From contig JBANDB010000011.1 in the NCBI GenBank assembly GCA_037576215.1, forward strand, positions 372,001-436,000: a stretch of 64,000 bases of DNA. Reading direction: 5' to 3'. This document shows, in pieces, positions 59,311 to 64,000 of this stretch. The position numbers and the translations under genes were made by a program. Position 1 is the first letter of the stretch, and every line of letters starts with the position of its first letter. The notes under the pieces are model-generated. The model did no database searches. It was given only the letters and a program-made list of their open reading frames with translations, and was not told the DNA's origin. The DNA comes from Armillaria gallica. Lineage: Eukaryota > Basidiomycota > Agaricomycetes > Agaricales > Physalacriaceae.

Positions 59311-62300
59311 CTACTCATTTAAAGCCTTTTTGATGGCACTACGTTCACGACGGAGACGGTGTTTCATAAGCATGAGAACACGAATTGTCTCTGGCTTGAG
59401 ACTCGCACGCCTAAGCGAGATGGTGTCTCGCCCACCAGAGAAGATACGCTCTACAGCAACAGCAGATCCTGTGAATAGAACCTCATTAACAGATAATCAA
59501 CTGGAAGCAAATTTGACATACCAGGAATTGATAGAATATCCCGTGCAAGATTGAACAAGTTCGGAAGTTCGCCTCGCTTGTTGAACCACCATTTGACAGG
59601 ACTGCAGGAACCAAAATCTTCACGTGGAAGATTAAAGTATGCCGTGAGTTCATCGACAACTGCAGTCTTCTTCCGGTATCTTGAGGTGAAATCAACCTTC
59701 TGGGGGGAGCCTTGGGGGTTGAGTAAAGCGGCAGTAGGAGGAGTTGGGATGGCAGGTTGATGGGATGAAGGTACTCGCCCAGCGTAATGGGAATTGTAGT
59801 AATCATACAGATCACGCTTCGTGTCCTCGAGGTAATCTGCCAACAGATGGTCACCTGTATAATCGTCACGCATTCCCTCGTATGAGATCCGTGGATCTAA
59901 GACTAAAAAGACTTTAGTCAAAGATGCAGCAAACTGGAAACAGAGTACTTACGTGCCGCCCACGTATACAGAGGGGATTCATCGTACTTGTAGTAATATT
60001 CACTTAACTTATTGTGCGCGGCGACGATTCCATCTCGAAGGCGAGGTGAGATGTTGTCAGGGAGAGATCGGAGCACGTCTTTGAGGTGATCCTGAAGCCC
60101 ACGAAAGATAGCGTGTGTTGTAGACAACATTGATACCTTTGTAGTAGACATCTGAGTTGTTGCTGAACGGAACGTCTTGAGCCATCCAGTAACAAGTTCA
60201 ATGGCATTCCAATCAGCTTCGCTTAACTCGAGATGTCGCAGTTCACGGATGCGAGAGACGTAATTATCAATAACGTCACGGAAGTCTATGGCACGGCCTT
60301 GGAGCATATTAATAAACAGCTATGTACAGATCTGATGACCACATACGCATCATTTGATGAGTCGATGACCAGCGAGTTGCGACGTCGAGAATGAGCATAA
60401 GAACTTGCTCTGTAGCATCGGTCGCTTCGCTCCGGAGTTCAAGGGCCATTTTAACCTCACGAAGCCAGCCTTGCTTGCGCTGAGGACTGGAACGAACAGC
60501 ACGAACAATCCGACGAAGCTAATGATTATTAGAGTTGTGTCCATGTAGTAACAGAACAAATACACCAGTTCATACCTTGTCAACAGATGAAAATACATCA
60601 TCTGACAAGTCACTCATAGAATAGGTGTGGTCTCCACCTTCGTCTGCCTCATCACCAGATTCGTACTCATCCTGGAGAGCCACCTCGTTATCATTGCTTC
60701 GATCAACAGGCGCCGTTGCTGCATCCTGGTAGTTTGAGCTTTCGCCTGTCGCTTTTTTCGCAGTCTTCTTTGTGATCACGCCGATCGCTTCCAGAAGCTG
60801 ATAATCACAAGATATTGTTAGAAATGGGGCTTTTATGCTTGCTCTAGCTTACCTTGATGGCTGCGAGATGAACGGTGTGAGGCATACACCGCAGGCGTGA
60901 GAGCTTTTGATCAAATATAATACCTTCCCTTCTGCAGCGGCGCTCAATCCCTTTCATAAGAGTGTCGTTGTTTGTTGCATTATCCATCATGAAGGCAATA
61001 ACCTAATGTTATCTTGAATACCGCGAGTCAATAAATCAACGAGAACCTACCTTATCACAGAGACCATAAAGTGTGAGTGTGTCCCAAACCGCTTCGGCCA
61101 TATTCTCGCCCGTGTGCCTGCCTATTAACTCACGGAAATCAATGAGTAAATCCTCTATAAAATAATTAGTACCATGTCAAAAAACCAGGACAGTACACGC
61201 ACCATGTTGTCCTTCATTTGTAACATAATGAGCAACAGTGGCGAGGAATGCAATATTGTTGCTAGAAGTCCACGCATCGAGGGATATACTGACTTTTCCT
61301 TCCAGTTCCTAGTGCCGTTGAATACTTGAATATAACTATGACGGAACAGAAAGCGCTACCTCAAACATCTTCTGGGTCTCTTCAATGCTATCCTCACCCA
61401 TCTTCATAATCCGCCTTCGGATAGCATCTCGGTGCGGGATATGAAGGTCCTCAAGAGAATGGTGGTGCGCATATGACAGGAGGTTGCGAAATTCAGGCCT
61501 ATCAACCTCCTCGAAGGGCTGATCACATGCGACGAGCCACTCTGCAAGAAGCCTTTCGAATTTATCCTGGTCCCAGTCACCCTATAACAACAGTATTAGC
61601 AGCAGGAAAATTGAAAGTAAGCGACCAAACCTTAGCATCCATAGATTGCTTCTTAAAAGCGTGAATGATATTCTCCGACTCCGATTCCATCTGCTTGAGA
61701 TACATCTCAGCCGCCTGTGCATCCAACTTCTTGGAGCCGTTTGCGATCTCAATCTCATCCTGGAGAATAGCAGCATTTGGTGTCTTATCCAAACGGGCAC
61801 GCAATGCTGAAAACATGCGGTACATAGGCGCTGAGCATGTCTTCAAATGACCGACAAGCCCTGTTTCAAAATCATGTCAGATTGTCGTCGTGAACAAGAG
61901 AAAATGTACATACCATTTAAGCTTCCTTTCATTGCCTTGGTGATCGTCAGAACTTTGCGGTTACCGTGATAGCACTTGAAGTGCTTATCCCCCTTGTTTC
62001 CAGGTTTCCCCTCCGCATTAAGCAAGACTTCTTCATAGAAATAATAAATGGGATTACGCTTCCCAACCTGTGTATGTAATGAGTTTGAGGAACGACACAG
62101 GATTAATGATGTACATACCTTGCGCGTACGCTTTGCGGGCACTGATGGCTGGTCAGACTGGGGTGCAGAGCTATTATCGTCATCCTCAATGATATATCGG
62201 CGGGCCTTCTTGCTCTTGTCGGAGATACTATTGCTAGCAATGATTTCATCATCCTCAATCTCCTCCACTGTAACACGCTTCCGCTTGCTCTGCACGTTAT

Positions 62301-62888
62301 CGGGGACAGTCTTTGAGGGAAGGATATCGGCAATCTACAACGTCGTTAGAATAAAGAATACAAAGGATGTTTATTGGAGGCGCACCTCATGGTTTGTAAC
62401 TTCATGGTCTGACTCTGATGTATCCGTGCAGCTCTCTGAATCATCGTCGGCAGCGAAGGCACTGTCGTTGGATTCCGATGCTGCACCATCAAATGTTTTG
62501 TCTTAGAAATGAAGATATTCAGATTATGATACATGATCAAGATTCAACGGTACTTACTAGATTTAGCTTGCATCTTCCGTTTGCCTTTCTTCCTCTTGGT
62601 GCGGCGGCGTGTCTTTGGAGGGGATGTCAGTTGTCCATGCTCGTCTCGCATTTCAGCATCCACAAGCTCCTTCATACGACCACCGGTGTTTGACCTGCGC
62701 GTTCGACCTGATGCAAATATTCAGTACACAAAGACAGAGAGAGATGAACACGTACTCTGTCCTTTGGTACCCGCGGTTGGTCCAGCCATTGGTACATCAT
62801 CGTCTTTGTCGAAGTAAAAGTCAATTTGCGCTGCAGGTTTCAGCCTTCCATCGGTATTGAGAGCACACTGGTCAGAGGAATTAGACAT
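59311..62888 (-). CDS. hAT transposase
   Basis: ATG 62888-62886, MSNSSDQCALNTDGRLKPAA; TAG 59313-59311; about ten short introns. Order: a long Ser/Asp/Lys-rich N-terminus with basic signals (KTRRRTKRKKGKRKMQ near 62590); a BED-like finger region (FKCYHGNRKVLTITKAMKG ... GHLKTCSAPMYRM, about 61970-61830); the catalytic core with Asp in ISLDAWTSSN (61278-61276) and Asp in FMMDNATNNDTL (60984-60982); RLRCMPHTVHLAAIK (about 60890); the helical insertion; KWWFNKRGELPNLFNLARDI; and the dimerisation motif SAVAVERIFSGGRDTISLRR (about 59470-59410). It cuts and pastes its element with 8-bp duplications, in the nucleus. No premature stop was seen. Confidence 0.88.
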
Positions 62889-63429
62889 CGTGAATGAAGG
62901 ATAGAGAAAACGATTACCTTTTGGTCTTTTATATGCTGGACGGTGAGCCGTACCCTAGGAAGGATCGGAAGACCGTGAAAATGTACAAGTATTAGTAAAA
63001 TTTCAATAAATCTTCGGCTGTCTCAGTGTAATAAGATGGGCTGGAATGGTTTGTTCATGACATTGGATAGCTGAACAGTTCGAACCAGAAGACGGCTGGA
63101 GAAAGTAAGTGACATTGACTGAGATGGCAGCTTCTAATAGAGACATAATAGATCTATATGTAAAGAATATAAACACGGGACTGTTTGCGACATGTCAGGA
63201 ATGTGGTGAAAGGGTTTTAGCCTTATAAAACACACCTAGGTCTTCGCTGGTAACAGGACTCCCTCAATGACCTTCTCAACAGCTAACGAGTCGAACCAAA
63301 TTGGATAGTGTTCAGGAATGGAAAGCCGACAGGCACTGGTACTCCTGTGGCAGGTGGACGCACAGTAACATGGGCGCTAAAAGTGACGTGTCCCGGCTAT
63401 TTGCATCAGATTGCCACTTAATGGCGTGA

Positions 63430-63613
63430 TTTTTTATGCTGAACAGTAAGCCGTATTACGCTGTCAGATGGCCGTATCTGAGGGCCCGTGACAGAGACGG
63501 AAGAGCCGTATACTGAACCGTATGAACTTCAGTTTTGGCACTCTCGGCTTCGGCCCGTATACCGTATCATGGTTACCGATAACCGTATGATACGGCTACG
63601 GCGCGCAGCCCTA
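63430..63613. repeat. hAT right inverted end and subterminal CCGTA motifs
   Basis: Repeated CCGTAT, TACGG and AACCGTATGA motifs run up to the terminal GCGCAGCCCTA, mirroring the left end. Confidence 0.8.
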
Positions 63614-63621
63614 GAGCCCTG
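63614..63621. repeat. 8-bp target site duplication (right) of hAT
   Basis: GAGCCCTG, identical to 59113-59120. Confidence 0.9.
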
Positions 63622-64000
63622 TTGAAGTATGCTGATGGGACATTAAAGAAACCAATTCCGGCAGATGCAAAAGCACCGACAGCTGAAGAATCGGAGAAAA
63701 TCACAAAGTGGGAAGAGGGAGATGGACGAGCGCAGATCCAAATCGAGCTCACATTGAGTGACTTGCAGATGATACACATCGTGGGGGCAAAAACGTCGGC
63801 CGAAATGTGGATGCAGCTTAAATTAGTAAAGGAAGCTAGAGGAAAACTGGGAATACTAGTGCACCGCCGCCGTCTTTACTGTACTGTAGCCGACAAATCC
63901 ACCAACATCATTGAGCACACCACTGAGATGCGCCGGATCCAGGAAGAGCTTGGCATGCTAGGAAGTGTTGTTACTGATGAGGACTTCTTGATGCTGTTAA
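63622..64000 (+). CDS. Copia gag, continuation (runs off the window)
   Basis: Directly continues the frame of 59013-59120: LKYADGTLKKPIPADAKAP, WEEGDGRAQIQIELTLSDLQ, AKTSAEMWMQLKLVKEARGK, MRRIQEELGMLG, open to 64000. The WE..D..A...I..sl.d..l..i...tsaeMW.xL pattern is that of Copia gag proteins, which form the retrotransposon particle. The pol domains would lie beyond the window. Confidence 0.85.
   Translation, partial: MKYADGTLKKPIPADAKAPTAEESEKITKWEEGDGRAQIQIELTLSDLQMIHIVGAKTSAEMWMQLKLVKEARGKLGILVHRRRLYCTVADKSTNIIEHTTEMRRIQEELGMLGSVVTDEDFLMLL

Larger units (their letters stand above)
59121..63613 (-). mobile_element. Complete hAT DNA transposon inserted in Copia gag
   Basis: 4493 bp with inverted ends TAGGGCTGCGCACCGTA and, at the right, the complement of TAGGGCTGCGCGCCGTA, flanked by a perfect 8-bp duplication. 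One multi-exon transposase gene lies on the minus strand. Both subterminal regions (about 59130-59280 and 63430-63600) are packed with CCGTA/TACGG motifs in both orientations, which could be transposase binding sites. All exons are open, so the element could be autonomous. Confidence 0.92.

Overview
The window looks like a transposon-rich accessory region of an Agaricomycete (mushroom-forming basidiomycete) nuclear genome. Reasons: very short GT-AG introns of about 50 nt, a Plavaka-type transposase, a TET/JBP-like gene next to a DUF6698-like gene, basidiomycete F-box and HET proteins, a ricin-type lectin with a Cys/His C-terminal domain, and hAT, Copia and LINE sequences. Only a few genes look intact: an F-box gene (23460-25101), the lectin gene (37031-38524), a hypothetical gene (17640-18671) and the hAT transposase (59311-62888). 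Layout, 1-21 kb: on the minus strand, a small hypothetical gene, a Plavaka transposase and a second hypothetical gene (1346-8500); on the plus strand, C-terminal remnants of a kexin protease and a sulfate permease (9975-13342), then a TET/JBP-like dioxygenase candidate, a hypothetical companion and a DUF6698-like gene (14052-20887). Nearly all of these are broken by in-frame stops, and every such stop I could place is TGA, the only stop that a CpG C-to-T change makes from an arginine codon (CGA). This points to decay driven by DNA methylation. 21-28 kb: a 402-bp hAT-like MITE, the intact F-box gene, and a decayed NmrA/EasG-like oxidoreductase fused head-on to a HET-gene remnant. 28-58 kb: about five strongly diverged units, roughly 6-8 kb apart, of one repeated segment. 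Different cassettes lie between the units: HET gene 1 (frameshifted), the lectin gene, an F-box pseudogene and HET gene 2 (in-frame TGA). One unit carries a 405-bp Mutator-like MITE that is absent from its sister units. 58-64 kb: a LINE remnant, then the 5' LTR and gag of a Copia element. The gag is split by a complete 4.49-kb hAT transposon with a perfect 8-bp target duplication; removing the hAT restores an open gag frame to the window edge. The region therefore reads as methylated, decaying transposon territory that also holds fast-evolving self-recognition and defence-type genes (HET, F-box, lectin), not as one co-regulated pathway.
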